Position numbers and translations under genes: made by a program | DNA from: Gemmobacter nectariphilus DSM 15620 | Lineage (GTDB): Bacteria; Pseudomonadota; Alphaproteobacteria; Rhodobacterales; Rhodobacteraceae | Length of the DNA: 64,000 nt | Reading direction: 5' to 3' | Assembly: GCF_000429765.1 (NCBI RefSeq) | Contig: NZ_AUCM01000005.1 | Span: forward strand, 186,001-250,000 | Shown here: piece after piece, positions 42,308 to 51,344 of the stretch | Layout: each line of letters starts with the position of its first letter | Numbering within the stretch: the stretch's first letter is position 1 | Notes under the pieces: generated by a model | The model's input: the letters and a program-made list of their open reading frames with translations, nothing else | What the model was told of the DNA's origin: nothing | Databases searched by the model: none

Positions 42308-43287
42308 AACGCTATCAGGTGGTCGGCATCGGCAACGCCATTGTCGATGTGCTGTCCCAGACCGATGAGACCTTCCTCGATCACATGGGGATCACCAAGG
42401 GCATCATGCAGCTGATCGAGCGGGAACGCGCCGAGGTGCTATATGCCGCGATGAAGGACCGCACCGAGGCGCCGGGCGGGTCGGTCGGCAACACGCTGGC
42501 GGGCTGCGGCAATCTGGGGCTCAAGACCGCTTTCATCGGCCGGGTGCGCGACGATGCGCTGGGGCGCTTCTACGCCAGGGCCCTGCAGGCCGAGGGCACC
42601 GATTTCCCGAATCCGCCGGTCGCGGGGGCCGAACTTCCCAGCTCGCGCAGCATGATCTTCGTCACCCCCGATGGCGAGCGCTCGATGAACACCTATCTGG
42701 GCATCTCGGCCGATCTGGGGCCGCAGGACGTGGCCGAGGACGTGACGGGCGACACCGAATTCCTGTTCCTCGAAGGCTATCTCTTCGACAAGGCGCCGGG
42801 CAAGGAGGCCTTCCTCAAGGCCGCCCGAACCTGCCGCGCCGCAGGTGGCAAGGCCGGGATCGCCCTGTCGGACCCGTTCTGCGTTGACCGGCACCGCAGC
42901 GATTTCCGCCGTCTGGTGACCGAGCTTGATTATGTGATCGGCAACGAACACGAATGGGCCTCGCTTTACGAGACCGATCTGGAGGCCGCGCTTGACATGG
43001 CGGCGGCCGATTGCCCGCTGGTGGTCTGCACCCGCTCGGGGTCCGATGTGGTGATCCGGGCGCGCGACCAGGTGATCAGCGTGCCGGTGCACCGCGTGGT
43101 GCCGGTGGATGCGACGGGGGCGGGCGATCAGTTCGCGGCCGGGTTCCTGTATGGCCTTGCCACGGGTCAGGATCTGCTGACAGCCGGCAAGATGGGCTGT
43201 GTCGCGGCGGCCGAGGTGATCTCGCATTTCGGGGCGCGGCCGGAAAAGGACGTCAAGGCGCTGTTCCGGGCGCAGGGGCTGGTCTGA
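42304..43287 (+). CDS. PfkB-family sugar/adenosine kinase (327 aa)
   Basis: The C-terminal PfkB signature VDATGAGDQFAAGFLYGLAT includes the catalytic Asp. The N-terminal VVGIGNAIVDVLSQTDETFL and EAPGGSVGNTLAGCGNLGL form the substrate lid. This subfamily in alphaproteobacteria is generally annotated as adenosine kinase. It overlaps nth by four bases, which implies co-expression. Confidence 0.9.
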   Translation: MKRYQVVGIGNAIVDVLSQTDETFLDHMGITKGIMQLIERERAEVLYAAMKDRTEAPGGSVGNTLAGCGNLGLKTAFIGRVRDDALGRFYARALQAEGTDFPNPPVAGAELPSSRSMIFVTPDGERSMNTYLGISADLGPQDVAEDVTGDTEFLFLEGYLFDKAPGKEAFLKAARTCRAAGGKAGIALSDPFCVDRHRSDFRRLVTELDYVIGNEHEWASLYETDLEAALDMAAADCPLVVCTRSGSDVVIRARDQVISVPVHRVVPVDATGAGDQFAAGFLYGLATGQDLLTAGKMGCVAAAEVISHFGARPEKDVKALFRAQGLV

Positions 43288-43326
43288 GCGGCACTGGCTG
43301 CGTCAGCGCATGGGCCCGGCCGGGTA

Positions 43327-43395
43327 GGGGGCCTTCTGCCCCCTCTGCGGCTAGTGCCGCATTCACCCCCGAGGATATTTGGATCAAGGCGAAAT
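43327..43395 (+). repeat. Extragenic mosaic repeat, copy 6 (complete form)
   Basis: Hairpin GGGGGCC-TTCTG-like (43327-43343), second hairpin GCGGCTAGTGCCGC and then the core CCCCCGAGGATATTTGGATC (43366) and AAGGCGAAAT. It lies between two convergent genes, so it may act as a bidirectional terminator. Confidence 0.75.
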
Positions 43396-43491
43396 AAGGG
43401 CGCCGCGCGCCGCCCGGGGCCGGGATCGCAACGGCCACCAGGACCAAGGTGCGCCGGGGCGGGCCGATGATGGCCCCGCCCCGGCCTTGGC

Positions 43492-44481
43492 TTATTTCAG
43501 CGCGATATCGGTGACCGCGTGGGTCCAGCCGCCTTCGGGCTTCTTGGTGATCGCCGGGTTTTCCGCCGATACGGCCGACAGCAGCGCCGCAACGGTGGCG
43601 TCGAAATCGGCCGGGTCCAGCGCGCCGTTGCTGCCGGCGGTCAGTTTGGCGACCTCGCTCATCATGTATTTCTGATGGTCCAGCGTTTGCAGGCCGGTCT
43701 GGTCGGCATCGACGACGATGGCGGCGGCTTCGTCCGGGTTGGCCTCGGCATATTTCCAGCCCTTCATCGAGGCGCGCACGAAGCGGGCCATCTTTTCGAC
43801 GAAGGCCGGATCCTTGAGCTTGTCCTCCATGACGTAAAGGCCGTCTTCCATGACCTTCACGCCCTGGTCGGCATAGCTGAAGGTCGCCAGCTGGTCCGGC
43901 TTGTAGCCCGCATCCAGCACTTGACCGTATTCGTTATAGGTCATGACCGAGATGCACTGTGCCTCGCCCTTGAGCAGCGCCTCGACGTCGAAGGCCTGTT
44001 TCAGCACGGTGACGCCATCGGCGCTGCCATCGGTTTTCAGGCCCAGCTTGGCCATCCAGGCGTAGAACGGATATTCGTTGCCAAAGAACCAGACGCCCAG
44101 GGTCTTGCCCTTGAAATCAGCGGTCGAGCTGACGCCCAGATCCTTGCGGCAGGTGAATTCCAGCCCCTGGCTTTTGAACGGCTGGGCAATGTTGACCAGC
44201 GGAACGCCGCGTTCGCGGGCGGCAAGGCCCGCGGCCATCCAGGTGGTGATCACATCGGCGCCGCCGCCGGCGATCACCTGTTCAGGGGCGATGTCCGGGC
44301 CGCCGGGCAGGATGGTGACATCCAGGTTTTCATCGCTGTAGTAACCCTTGGCCGCCGCGACGTAATAGCCGGCGAACTGCGCCTGGGTCACCCATTTCAG
44401 CTGCAGCTTGACCGAGTCGGCCGCCGAGGCCGCCCCCGCGCCCAATGCGGCAAACATTGCCGCCAACATCAACCGCTTCAT
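43492..44481 (-). CDS. ABC transporter substrate-binding protein, NMT1/ThiY-like (329 aa)
   Basis: The signal peptide KRLMLAAMFAALGAGAASAA is cleaved after ASA. The mature protein begins with KLQLKWVTQAQFAGYYVAAA, the hallmark of the NMT1/THI5-like group that binds pyrimidine-type compounds. It is the last gene of the pyrimidine/hydantoin operon, 42 bases after a permease gene. A pyrimidine or its reduced derivative is the likely ligand; thiamine precursor binding is the alternative. Confidence 0.9.
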   Translation of the reverse strand: MKRLMLAAMFAALGAGAASAADSVKLQLKWVTQAQFAGYYVAAAKGYYSDENLDVTILPGGPDIAPEQVIAGGGADVITTWMAAGLAARERGVPLVNIAQPFKSQGLEFTCRKDLGVSSTADFKGKTLGVWFFGNEYPFYAWMAKLGLKTDGSADGVTVLKQAFDVEALLKGEAQCISVMTYNEYGQVLDAGYKPDQLATFSYADQGVKVMEDGLYVMEDKLKDPAFVEKMARFVRASMKGWKYAEANPDEAAAIVVDADQTGLQTLDHQKYMMSEVAKLTAGSNGALDPADFDATVAALLSAVSAENPAITKKPEGGWTHAVTDIALK

Positions 44482-44523
44482 TCCCGTAACCTCCTTGTTG
44501 GTATCGTTATCGTCGTTCAGAAC

Positions 44524-45363
44524 CTAGCGCCCCCGATGCGAGGCGTGCCAGAACGTGACCCGCCGTTCGGCAAAGGACACGATCCCGTAGAACAGCGTGC
44601 CGGCCAGCGCCGCTGCGGCAATTTCCGCCCAGACCAGCGGCAGCTGCAAGGCCCCCACTGCCGTCGAGATGCGAAACCCCATCCCGCGCGTCGGACTGCC
44701 GAAATATTCGGCAACGATAGCGCCGATCACCGCCAGGGTGGTGGCAATCTTGAGCCCGTTGAACACGAAGGGCATGGCCGCCGGCAGGCGCAGACCGAAC
44801 AGCGATTGCCAGTAGCTCGCGCTCCAGGTGCGCATCAGGTCGCGCTGCATCCGGTCGGCGGTGGCAAGGCCGGCCACGGTGTTGACCAGCACCGGGAAGA
44901 ACACCATGGCAAAGACCACCGCCGCCTTGGATTGCCAGCCAAAGCCGAACCACATCACCATGATCGGGGCTACCCCGACAATGGGCAGGGCGGCGACGAA
45001 ATTGCCGATGGGCAGCAACCCGCGCGACAGAAAGGGCGAGCGGTCGACCAGCACCGCCACCACGGCCGCCGCCGCGCAGCCCAGCGCCCAGCCCGTCACC
45101 GCCCCCTTGAGGATCGTCTGCACGAAGTCCGACCAGATCAGCCCAAGGTTCGCGCCAATGGCCACCGCGACCGAACTGGGGGGCGGCAAGATCACCTCGG
45201 GCACGGCAAAGGCGCGCACGACCCCTTCCCACAGCGCCAGAAGGCCCAGGCCAAAGATCACCGGCGCCGCCACCCGCGCCGCGCGCCCACCGCGCGCCGC
45301 CAGCCACAGGTTCAGCCCCCAGCCCAGCAGGCAGACGGCAAGGGCGATCCACAATGCGCTCAT
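44524..45363 (-). CDS. ABC transporter permease, SsuC/TauC/ThiX-like (279 aa)
   Basis: The protein has six membrane helices, with the ATPase-contact loop RTWSASYWQSLFGLRLPAAM and the preceding GLATADRMQRDL. The ATG at 45363 overlaps the other permease stop by four bases; upstream frame extension has no membrane character. Together with the neighbouring permease it would form a heterodimeric channel. Confidence 0.91.
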   Translation of the reverse strand: MSALWIALAVCLLGWGLNLWLAARGGRAARVAAPVIFGLGLLALWEGVVRAFAVPEVILPPPSSVAVAIGANLGLIWSDFVQTILKGAVTGWALGCAAAAVVAVLVDRSPFLSRGLLPIGNFVAALPIVGVAPIMVMWFGFGWQSKAAVVFAMVFFPVLVNTVAGLATADRMQRDLMRTWSASYWQSLFGLRLPAAMPFVFNGLKIATTLAVIGAIVAEYFGSPTRGMGFRISTAVGALQLPLVWAEIAAAALAGTLFYGIVSFAERRVTFWHASHRGR

Positions 45364-46244
45364 GCCCGTGCCCCCATCATGCGGTCGGCCAGGCGTTGCA
45401 CCACGCCCAGCGCGACGATCAGCACCCCCGCCAGCAATGTCGCGGCAAACAGCGAGGCCCACATCAGCAGCGGCTGGCCGAACTGGCTGGCCACCAGCAT
45501 CCGCGCGCCCAAGCCTTCGACCGCGCCGGTCGGCAATTCGCCCACGATGGCCCCGACCAGCGCCGCCGCGATCGACACCTTGAGCGAGGCAAAGAAGAAC
45601 GGCAGCGACGAGGGCAGGCGCAGTTTCAGGAACTCCTGCGCGCCACTGGCGCTATAGGTGCGCAGCAGATCAAGCTGCATCGGATCTGGGCTGCGCAGGC
45701 CCTTGACCATGCTGACCAGCACGGGGAAAAAGCTCAGATAGGCCGCGATCAGCGTTTTCGACACCAGCCGGTTTTCCACCCCCAGCCGGTCGCCCAGCCC
45801 CAGCGAGTTGGACAGCACCACGATCATGGGGGCCAGCGCGACAATGGGAATGGTCTGGCTGATGATCGCCCAGGGCATGACCGACAGGTCAATCACCCGG
45901 AAATAGACGATCCCCACCGCCAGCAGCACCCCGATCACCACGCCCAGACCAAAGCCGGTCATCGTGGCCTGCAAGGTGATCAGCGCATGATAGACCAGAC
46001 TGCGCTTCGAGGTGATCTTTTCGCTGACGATCCCCTTCCAAAGTTCGGCCGCCACCTGATGGGGCGCCGCCAGCATCGGGCGCTTCTCGCTCATCGTGGC
46101 GGCGATGGTTTGCCCCAGCGTCAGCTCCACATTGCCCCGCCGCGCGGCATCGCGCACCTGCGGGGCGTTCATGAACACCGTCGCGGCATACCAGATGCCA
46201 AGGATCACCAGCAGCACGCTCAGCACGGGACCTGCGGTCTTCAT
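45360..46244 (-). CDS. ABC transporter permease, SsuC/TauC/ThiX-like (294 aa)
   Basis: The N-terminal helix GPVLSVLLVILGIWYAATVF is followed by an exceptionally long periplasmic segment (residues 25-65) before the canonical five helices and the contact loop DLLRTYSASGAQEFLKLRLP. The start is preceded by extragenic repeat copy 7. It is the first membrane gene after the frameshifted ATPase gene. Confidence 0.91.
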   Translation of the reverse strand: MKTAGPVLSVLLVILGIWYAATVFMNAPQVRDAARRGNVELTLGQTIAATMSEKRPMLAAPHQVAAELWKGIVSEKITSKRSLVYHALITLQATMTGFGLGVVIGVLLAVGIVYFRVIDLSVMPWAIISQTIPIVALAPMIVVLSNSLGLGDRLGVENRLVSKTLIAAYLSFFPVLVSMVKGLRSPDPMQLDLLRTYSASGAQEFLKLRLPSSLPFFFASLKVSIAAALVGAIVGELPTGAVEGLGARMLVASQFGQPLLMWASLFAATLLAGVLIVALGVVQRLADRMMGARA

Positions 46245-46255
46245 GCCCTGCCCCC

Positions 46256-46313
46256 TTTGCCTTTTTCAAAATACCCTCGGGGGGTTCCAAGGGGGGCAGA
46301 CAGCCCCCCTTGG
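46256..46313 (-). repeat. Extragenic mosaic repeat, copy 7
   Basis: The minus-strand core CCCCGAGGGTATTTTGAAAA then AGGCAAA leads into the permease start. Upstream is a hairpin with arms CCAAGGGGGG and CCCCCCTTGG (46287-46313). Confidence 0.75.
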
Positions 46314-46352
46314 CGGGGAGCGCGAGGGGCTGGCCCCTCGCCGGCGCAGGGA

Positions 46353-47139
46353 TCAGTCATCGACATGCCCGGCCCTCAGCCCTTCGCGCACCCGGTGCGC
46401 GATCTCGATGAATTCCCGGCTGTCACGGATCTCCAGCGGCCGGTCCTTCGGCAGCGGGCTGTCGATCACATCGGTGATCCGTCCGGGGCGCGGCGACATC
46501 ACCACGATCTTGGTCGACAGATAGACCGCCTCGGGGATCGAATGGGTGACGAATCCTACCGTCTTGCCGGTGGCAGCCCACAGCTTCAGCACCTCTTCAT
46601 TCAGCCGGTCGCGGACAATCTCGTCCAGCGCCAAAGGGCTCGTCCATCAGCAGGATGTCGGCGTCAAAGGCCAGCGCCCGGGCGATGCTGGCGCGCTGCT
46701 GCATCCCGCCCGACAGCTGCCAGGGGTATTTCTTGCCAAAGCCCGACAGCTCGACCAGCTCCAGCACCCGCTCGACCCGGCGGTCCTGTTCGGCCTTGTC
46801 AAAACCCATGATCTCCAGCGGCAGCTTGATGTTCCCCGCGATGGTCCGCCACGGGTAAAGCCCCGCCGCCTGGAACACATAGCCATAGGCGCGCTTCTTG
46901 CGCGCCTCGTCAGGCGACATGCCATTCACCGTCAGGCTGCCGCCCGTCGCATGTTCCAGCGCCGCGACACAGCGCAGGAACGTCGTCTTGCCACAGCCCG
47001 ACGGGCCGATGAACGACACGAACTCGCCCTTGCGGATCGTCAGGTCCACATCCTTCAGCGCGTGGACCGGACCATCGGCGGTCTGGAACACCAGGTTGAG
47101 GCCCCTAGCCTCGATCACTGGCGGGGCAGTCGTCGTCAT
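46353..47139 (-). pseudogene. ABC transporter ATP-binding protein, disrupted by a frameshift
   Basis: The first frame (47139 to 46597) encodes Walker A FIGPSGCGKTTFLRC, the Q-loop and signature LSGGMQQRASIARAL and Walker B ILLMDEPFGA, then breaks into GRDCPRPAE and stops. The D-loop, H-loop and C-terminus (ALDEIVRDRLNEEVLKLW, GFVTHSIPEAVYLS ... HVDD) continue in another frame from about 46634. Two bases appear to be missing from a short GC run at 46628-46631: GGCGCTGGAC stands where GGCGCGCTGGAC is expected. As read, the importer has no functional ATPase. It may be a recent mutation or a sequencing error. Confidence 0.88.
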
Positions 47140-47561
47140 TCAGGTATCTCCCACAGCCTCGGAGAGGCGAATTCCACGGAATTGCCCGCAGGATCGCGGA
47201 CATAGATCGAGCGCACGCCCGAAGGCCAGCGCAGGTCGCGCTCAATGGCGATTCCCGCAGCGGTCAAATGGGCCGCCATGGCCTCCATCTGGTCCTCGGG
47301 CACCGAAAAGCAGACATGTCCGGGCCCCACCGCCCCATGGGTCGGCACCGGCAGGGCACCGGGTGGGTGGGGCACCTGCGTCGCCTCGGCCCGGAACACC
47401 AGCAGCACCCCCGGCCCGGTGCGAAAGAACACATGCCGCCCGGCCAGCGCCATGATCTCGGCCAGCCCCAGCACGCCGCCGTAGAACCCGCGCGCCGCGT
47501 CCAGATCGTCCGCGTAAAGCGCAGTTTCCAGCACGCCGGTGATCGGGGCCGCCGCCATCAT
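47136..47561 (-). CDS. VOC-superfamily (glyoxalase/bleomycin-resistance fold) protein (141 aa)
   Basis: Two beta-alpha-beta-beta-beta modules are visible: TGVLETALYADDLDAARGFY, GHVCFSVPEDQMEAMAAHL and the C-terminal SIYVRDPAGNSVEFASP typical of this fold with a metal-ligand Glu. Functions vary from lyase to isomerase. It is coupled by ATGA overlaps to the SDR gene before it and the ATPase gene after it, which ties it to pyrimidine-derivative metabolism. Confidence 0.88.
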   Translation of the reverse strand: MMAAAPITGVLETALYADDLDAARGFYGGVLGLAEIMALAGRHVFFRTGPGVLLVFRAEATQVPHPPGALPVPTHGAVGPGHVCFSVPEDQMEAMAAHLTAAGIAIERDLRWPSGVRSIYVRDPAGNSVEFASPRLWEIPE

Positions 47562-48253
47562 ACCCCCCGCATCAATCCGCCATCGACACGGATGTTCTGC
47601 CCGGTGATATAGCCCGCCCCGTCCGAGGCCAGAAAGGCCACCGTCCGCCCGATTTCCTCGGCCGTCCCATAGCGTTTCATCGGCACGGCAGCGGCGCGTT
47701 CGTCCTTTTTCGGCAGGCTGTCGATCCAGCCGGGCAGGACGTTGTTCATGCGGATGTTCTTGGCCCCATAGGTGTCGGTGAAGATCTTGGTAAAGCTGGC
47801 CAGCCCCGCCCGCGCAAAGGCCGAGGTCGGGAACATCTCGCTGGGTTCGAACGCCCAGGCGGTCGAGATGTTGATGATCGACCCGCCGCCTTGCCATTCC
47901 ATCACCGGCGTGACCGCCCGCACCGCCCGCACGACATTGAGGAAATAGACCTCGACCCCCTCGTGCCAGTCGGCATCGGTCAGATCCAGCAAGGGCCCCT
48001 TGGGGCCATGGCCGGCACTGTTCACCAGGGCGTCGACGCGGCCCCAATTCTCCTGCATCGCCTCGATCAATCGCTTGATGTCGGCCTCGGATCGGTTGGT
48101 GCCGGTCATGCCGATGCCGCCCAGTTCCTCGGCCAGCGCAGCCCCCTTGCCCGAGGATGACAGGATGCCGACCGCGAACCCGTCCGCCGCCAGCGCGCGG
48201 GCCGAAGCCGCGCCCATCCCGGATCCGCCACCAATGATCAATGCCGTTTTCAT
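47558..48253 (-). CDS. SDR-family protein lacking the YxxxK catalytic pair (231 aa)
   Basis: The Rossmann motif KTALIIGGGSGMGAASARAL and the NSAGHGP segment identify an SDR, and the NAD-site FLASDGAGYITGQNIRVDGG tail is normal. The catalytic serine is Ser130 (IINISTAWAF), but at the YxxxK position the sequence is FPTSAFARAGL, giving Ser144 and Arg148. Classical hydride-transfer chemistry is therefore doubtful. The ATG at 48253 follows AGGAGGGCAGC. The gene lies in the hydantoinase operon. Confidence 0.85.
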   Translation of the reverse strand: MKTALIIGGGSGMGAASARALAADGFAVGILSSSGKGAALAEELGGIGMTGTNRSEADIKRLIEAMQENWGRVDALVNSAGHGPKGPLLDLTDADWHEGVEVYFLNVVRAVRAVTPVMEWQGGGSIINISTAWAFEPSEMFPTSAFARAGLASFTKIFTDTYGAKNIRMNNVLPGWIDSLPKKDERAAAVPMKRYGTAEEIGRTVAFLASDGAGYITGQNIRVDGGLMRGV

Positions 48254-48346
48254 GCTGCCCTCCTGGTCTTGCAGGGTATAGCATGGCATTGGTCCCGGTG
48301 GCTCGGCCAGTCTGAAACGTGGCTTGGCTGGCAGAACATCCTGGCC

Positions 48347-49801
48347 CTAGACTCCCGTCGCCGGAATACCGCTGCGCTGCACGGGGCGCGGGGCGGTCAG
48401 ATCCTTCCATGCCGTCAGCGCACGGTTCACCGCCGGGCGCGGCGCGCGCGGGGTGAACTGGCCCCAGCCCTCTTGCGGCTTGATCGTGCCATCTTCCACG
48501 GCCACGCGGCCCCGGGTCAGGGTGTAGCGCGGCATCCCCTTCAGCTTCTGCCCCTCGAACACGTTATAGTCGATGCTGGATTGCTGGGTCTTGGCCGAAA
48601 CCACGCCCTCTTTGGCCGGATCCCAAACCACCAGATCGGCATCGGCCCCGACCAGAACCGCGCCCTTCTTCGGATACATGTTCAGGATCTTGGCGATATT
48701 GGTGCTGGTGACGGCGACGAATTCGTTCGGCGTCAGCCGCCCGGTGTTCACGCCCTGCGCCCACAGCACCGGAAGCCGATCCTCCAGCCCGCCGGTCCCG
48801 TTCGGGATCTTGGAAAAATCGCCCACGCCATAGCGCTTCTGATCGGTGGTAAAGGCGCAATGGTCGGTCGCCACACAGGACAACGAGCCCGATTGCAACC
48901 CGGCCCACAGGCTATCCTGGTGCGTCTTGTTGCGGAACGGCGGGCTCATCACGCGGCGGGCAGCATGGTCCCAGTCGGTGTGGAAATATTCCGACTCGTC
49001 CAGCACCAGATGCTGGATCAGCGGCTCGCCCCAGACCCGCTTGCCGGCCTGCCGCGCACGGCGGATCGCCTCGTGGCTTTCCTCGCAGCTGGTGTGGACC
49101 ACATAAAGCGGCACGCCCGCCATGTCGGCAATCATGATGGCGCGGTTGGTCGCCTCGCCCTCGACCTGCGGCGGGCGGGAATAGGCGTGACCTTCGGGGC
49201 CATTGTTGCCTTCGGCCAGCAGGCGCGCGGTCAGCTCGGCCACCACATCGCCGTTTTCGGCATGCACCATCGCCAGCCCGCCCAGATCGCCCACCCGGCG
49301 GAACGACTGGAACATCTCGTCGTCATTCACCATCAGGGCGCCCTTGTAGGCCATGAAGTGCTTGAAGCTGGTCATGCCGGCCTTGACGCTGGCCTCCATG
49401 TCTTCCCAGACCTTCTCGCCCCACCAGGTGATCGCCATGTGGAAACTATAGTCACAATGCGCGCGGGTGGATTTGTTGTGCCACATCTGCGCGGCATCCA
49501 TCAGGCCCTGGCCCTGACCCGGCAGCACGAAATCCACCACCATCGTGGTCCCGCCCGCCAGCGCGGCGCGGGTGCCGGATTCGAAATCGTCCGCCGAATA
49601 GGTGCCCATGAAGGGCATTTCCAGATGGGTATGCGGGTCAATCCCGCCCGGCATGATGTAGCAGCCCGAGGCGTCGAGCACCCTGTCGCCGCTCAGCCCC
49701 TTGCCGATCTCGACGATCACGCCCCCCTCGATCTTGACGTCGGCCTCATAGGAAAGGTCCGCCGTGACAACCGTTCCGCCCTTGATGACAGTGCTGGTCA
49801 T
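48347..49801 (-). CDS. hydA: Dihydropyrimidinase / D-hydantoinase (484 aa)
   Basis: This zinc amidohydrolase opens dihydropyrimidines or 5-substituted hydantoins. The metal site is complete: His57 and His59 in GGIDPHTHLEMP, the carboxylated Lys153 in SFKHFMAYKGALM, then VVHTSCEESHEA and the Asp of SCVATDHCAFT. Length is normal. It follows the carbamoylase gene and would supply it with N-carbamoyl products. Extragenic repeat copy 8 precedes its start. Confidence 0.94.
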   Translation of the reverse strand: MTSTVIKGGTVVTADLSYEADVKIEGGVIVEIGKGLSGDRVLDASGCYIMPGGIDPHTHLEMPFMGTYSADDFESGTRAALAGGTTMVVDFVLPGQGQGLMDAAQMWHNKSTRAHCDYSFHMAITWWGEKVWEDMEASVKAGMTSFKHFMAYKGALMVNDDEMFQSFRRVGDLGGLAMVHAENGDVVAELTARLLAEGNNGPEGHAYSRPPQVEGEATNRAIMIADMAGVPLYVVHTSCEESHEAIRRARQAGKRVWGEPLIQHLVLDESEYFHTDWDHAARRVMSPPFRNKTHQDSLWAGLQSGSLSCVATDHCAFTTDQKRYGVGDFSKIPNGTGGLEDRLPVLWAQGVNTGRLTPNEFVAVTSTNIAKILNMYPKKGAVLVGADADLVVWDPAKEGVVSAKTQQSSIDYNVFEGQKLKGMPRYTLTRGRVAVEDGTIKPQEGWGQFTPRAPRPAVNRALTAWKDLTAPRPVQRSGIPATGV

Positions 49802-49822
49802 CCCATGCTCCCGATTTCTGTG

Positions 49823-49873
49823 TTTCGCCTTGTCGAAGTATCCCACGGGGGTCCGGGGGTGTGAAACCCCCGG
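49823..49873 (-). repeat. Extragenic mosaic repeat, copy 8
   Basis: The minus-strand core CCCCCGTGGGATACTTCGAC then AAGGCGAAAC leads into hydA. Beside it is a hairpin with arms CCGGGGGT and ACCCCCGG (49853-49873). Confidence 0.72.
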
Positions 49874-49967
49874 CCTCTCCGTCAGTCGATGCAGTCGTGA
49901 TGCTGGCTGCGCCACACCTGGCCAGCCGCAAGGTGCGACATGGCTGAATTGTCGGCCCCCAGCCAGA

Positions 49968-51218
49968 TCACGCCACAACCCCGGCTGCATCCAGCACCGC
50001 GTGCAACAGCACATCGGTGCCCGCCGCCGCCCATTCGGGGCTGATCTTCTCGGCCTCGTTGTGGCTCAGACCATCCACGCAGGGGCACATGATCATCGTG
50101 GTCGGCGCCACCCGCGCCGCCCAGCAGGCATCATGGCCAGCGCCGGAAACGATATCCATATGGCTATAGCCCAGCTGCTCGGCCGCGCTGCGCACCTTGG
50201 CCACCAGATCGGGGGTAAAGGTCACCGGGTCGAAATGCCCCACCGCTTCGACCGCGCAGCCAACGCCCAGCTCGGCGCAGATCGCGGCGGCCTTCGATTC
50301 GATCTGGGCGCGCATGGAATCCAGCTTGGCCTGATCGACGGTGCGGATATCGACCGTGAACACCACCTTGCCCGGCAGCACGTTGCGGCTGTTGGGGGTG
50401 AATTTCATCTGCCCCACACCGCCCACGGCATTCGGCTGATGATCCATCGCCACCGCCTGCACCATTTCCAGGATCCGCGCCATGGCCAGACCCGCATTCA
50501 CCCGCATCGCCATCGGGGTGGATCCGGTATGCGCCTCGCGCCCGGTCAGGGTGAATTCCAGCCACCACAGCCCCTGGCAATGGGTGACAACGCCGATGTC
50601 CTTGCCCTCGGCCTCAAGGATCGGGCCCTGTTCGATATGCAGCTCGAAATAGGCGTGCATCTTGCGCGCGCCGGGAACCTCGTCCCCGACCCAGCCGATG
50701 CGCTTCAGCTCGTCGCCAAAGCGCAGCCCCTCCATGTCGGTGCGGGCATAGGCGTAGTCCTGATCGATCGTCCCGGCGAACACGCCCGAGGCCAGCATCG
50801 CCGGGGCAAACCGCGCACCTTCCTCGTTCGTCCAGTTGACGATCACGATCGGGTGTTTCGTGCGGATGCCGGCATCGTTCATCGTGCGCACGGCTTCCAG
50901 CGCGCCAAGGACGCCCAGAACACCATCGTATTTCCCGCCGGTCGGCTGGGTATCCAGATGGCTGCCCATATAGACCGGCAGGGCATCCGGGTCTGTGCCA
51001 GGGCGGGTGAAATACATCGTGCCCATGGTATCGACGCCCATGGTCATGCCTGCTGCCTCGGCCCAGGATTTGAACAGGTGCCGCCCTTCGTTGTCGGCGT
51101 CGGTCAGGGTCTGGCGGTTGCAGCCCCCCGCGATGCCGGGGCCGACCTTGGCCATCTCTTCAAGGCTGTCCCACAGCCGCGCGGAATCGATCCGCAGGTT
51201 CTGCCCCGCTGGCGCCAT
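49968..51218 (-). CDS. Zinc-dependent N-carbamoyl amino acid hydrolase / beta-ureidopropionase, M20 family (416 aa)
   Basis: The dimetal site is visible: GSHLDTQPTGGKYDGVLGVL (His and Asp), WTNEEGARFAPAM (Glu pair), the FELHIEQGPILE His and the C-terminal GLSHNEAEKISPEW His. The EAHTGSTPM lid is characteristic of L-carbamoylases, allantoate amidohydrolases and beta-ureidopropionases. Its place beside hydantoinase and a RutR-like regulator favours beta-ureidopropionase or L-carbamoylase. Allantoate amidohydrolase, missing from the ureide operon, cannot be excluded. It heads the leftward operon. Confidence 0.9.
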   Translation of the reverse strand: MAPAGQNLRIDSARLWDSLEEMAKVGPGIAGGCNRQTLTDADNEGRHLFKSWAEAAGMTMGVDTMGTMYFTRPGTDPDALPVYMGSHLDTQPTGGKYDGVLGVLGALEAVRTMNDAGIRTKHPIVIVNWTNEEGARFAPAMLASGVFAGTIDQDYAYARTDMEGLRFGDELKRIGWVGDEVPGARKMHAYFELHIEQGPILEAEGKDIGVVTHCQGLWWLEFTLTGREAHTGSTPMAMRVNAGLAMARILEMVQAVAMDHQPNAVGGVGQMKFTPNSRNVLPGKVVFTVDIRTVDQAKLDSMRAQIESKAAAICAELGVGCAVEAVGHFDPVTFTPDLVAKVRSAAEQLGYSHMDIVSGAGHDACWAARVAPTTMIMCPCVDGLSHNEAEKISPEWAAAGTDVLLHAVLDAAGVVA

Positions 51219-51270
51219 CGCTTGCTCCCTGACGGCAGGGGTCTTGTGCCCCTTGCCTCGAATCTTAACC

Positions 51271-51284
51271 TGACCGTATGGTCA
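51271..51284. promoter_or_regulatory. RutR-like operator 1
   Basis: TGACC-GTAT-GGTCA is a perfect inverted repeat close to the RutR consensus (TTGACCA-NN-TGGTCAA). It lies in the 126-base gap between the carbamoylase operon and the TetR gene. Confidence 0.72.
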
Positions 51285-51303
51285 AGGTTGAGGCTACACT
51301 CCC

Positions 51304-51317
51304 TGACCATCCGGTCA
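51304..51317. promoter_or_regulatory. RutR-like operator 2
   Basis: TGACC-ATCC-GGTCA has the same arms as operator 1, with centres 33 bp (about three helical turns) apart. It ends 27 bases before the TetR start. Confidence 0.72.
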
Positions 51318-51344
51318 ACGATTTTCTCGACGCATGGGGGCCAG

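Noticed and set aside
44482-44523. Thiamine riboswitch before or within the NMT1/ThiY-like operon
   Set aside because: The gap is only 42 bases, no THI-box pattern is visible, and the gene is the last of a hydantoinase operon.
46353-46634. Separate small ATPase-like gene
   Set aside because: It contains only the D-loop onward and continues the upstream frame; it is the second half of one frameshifted gene.
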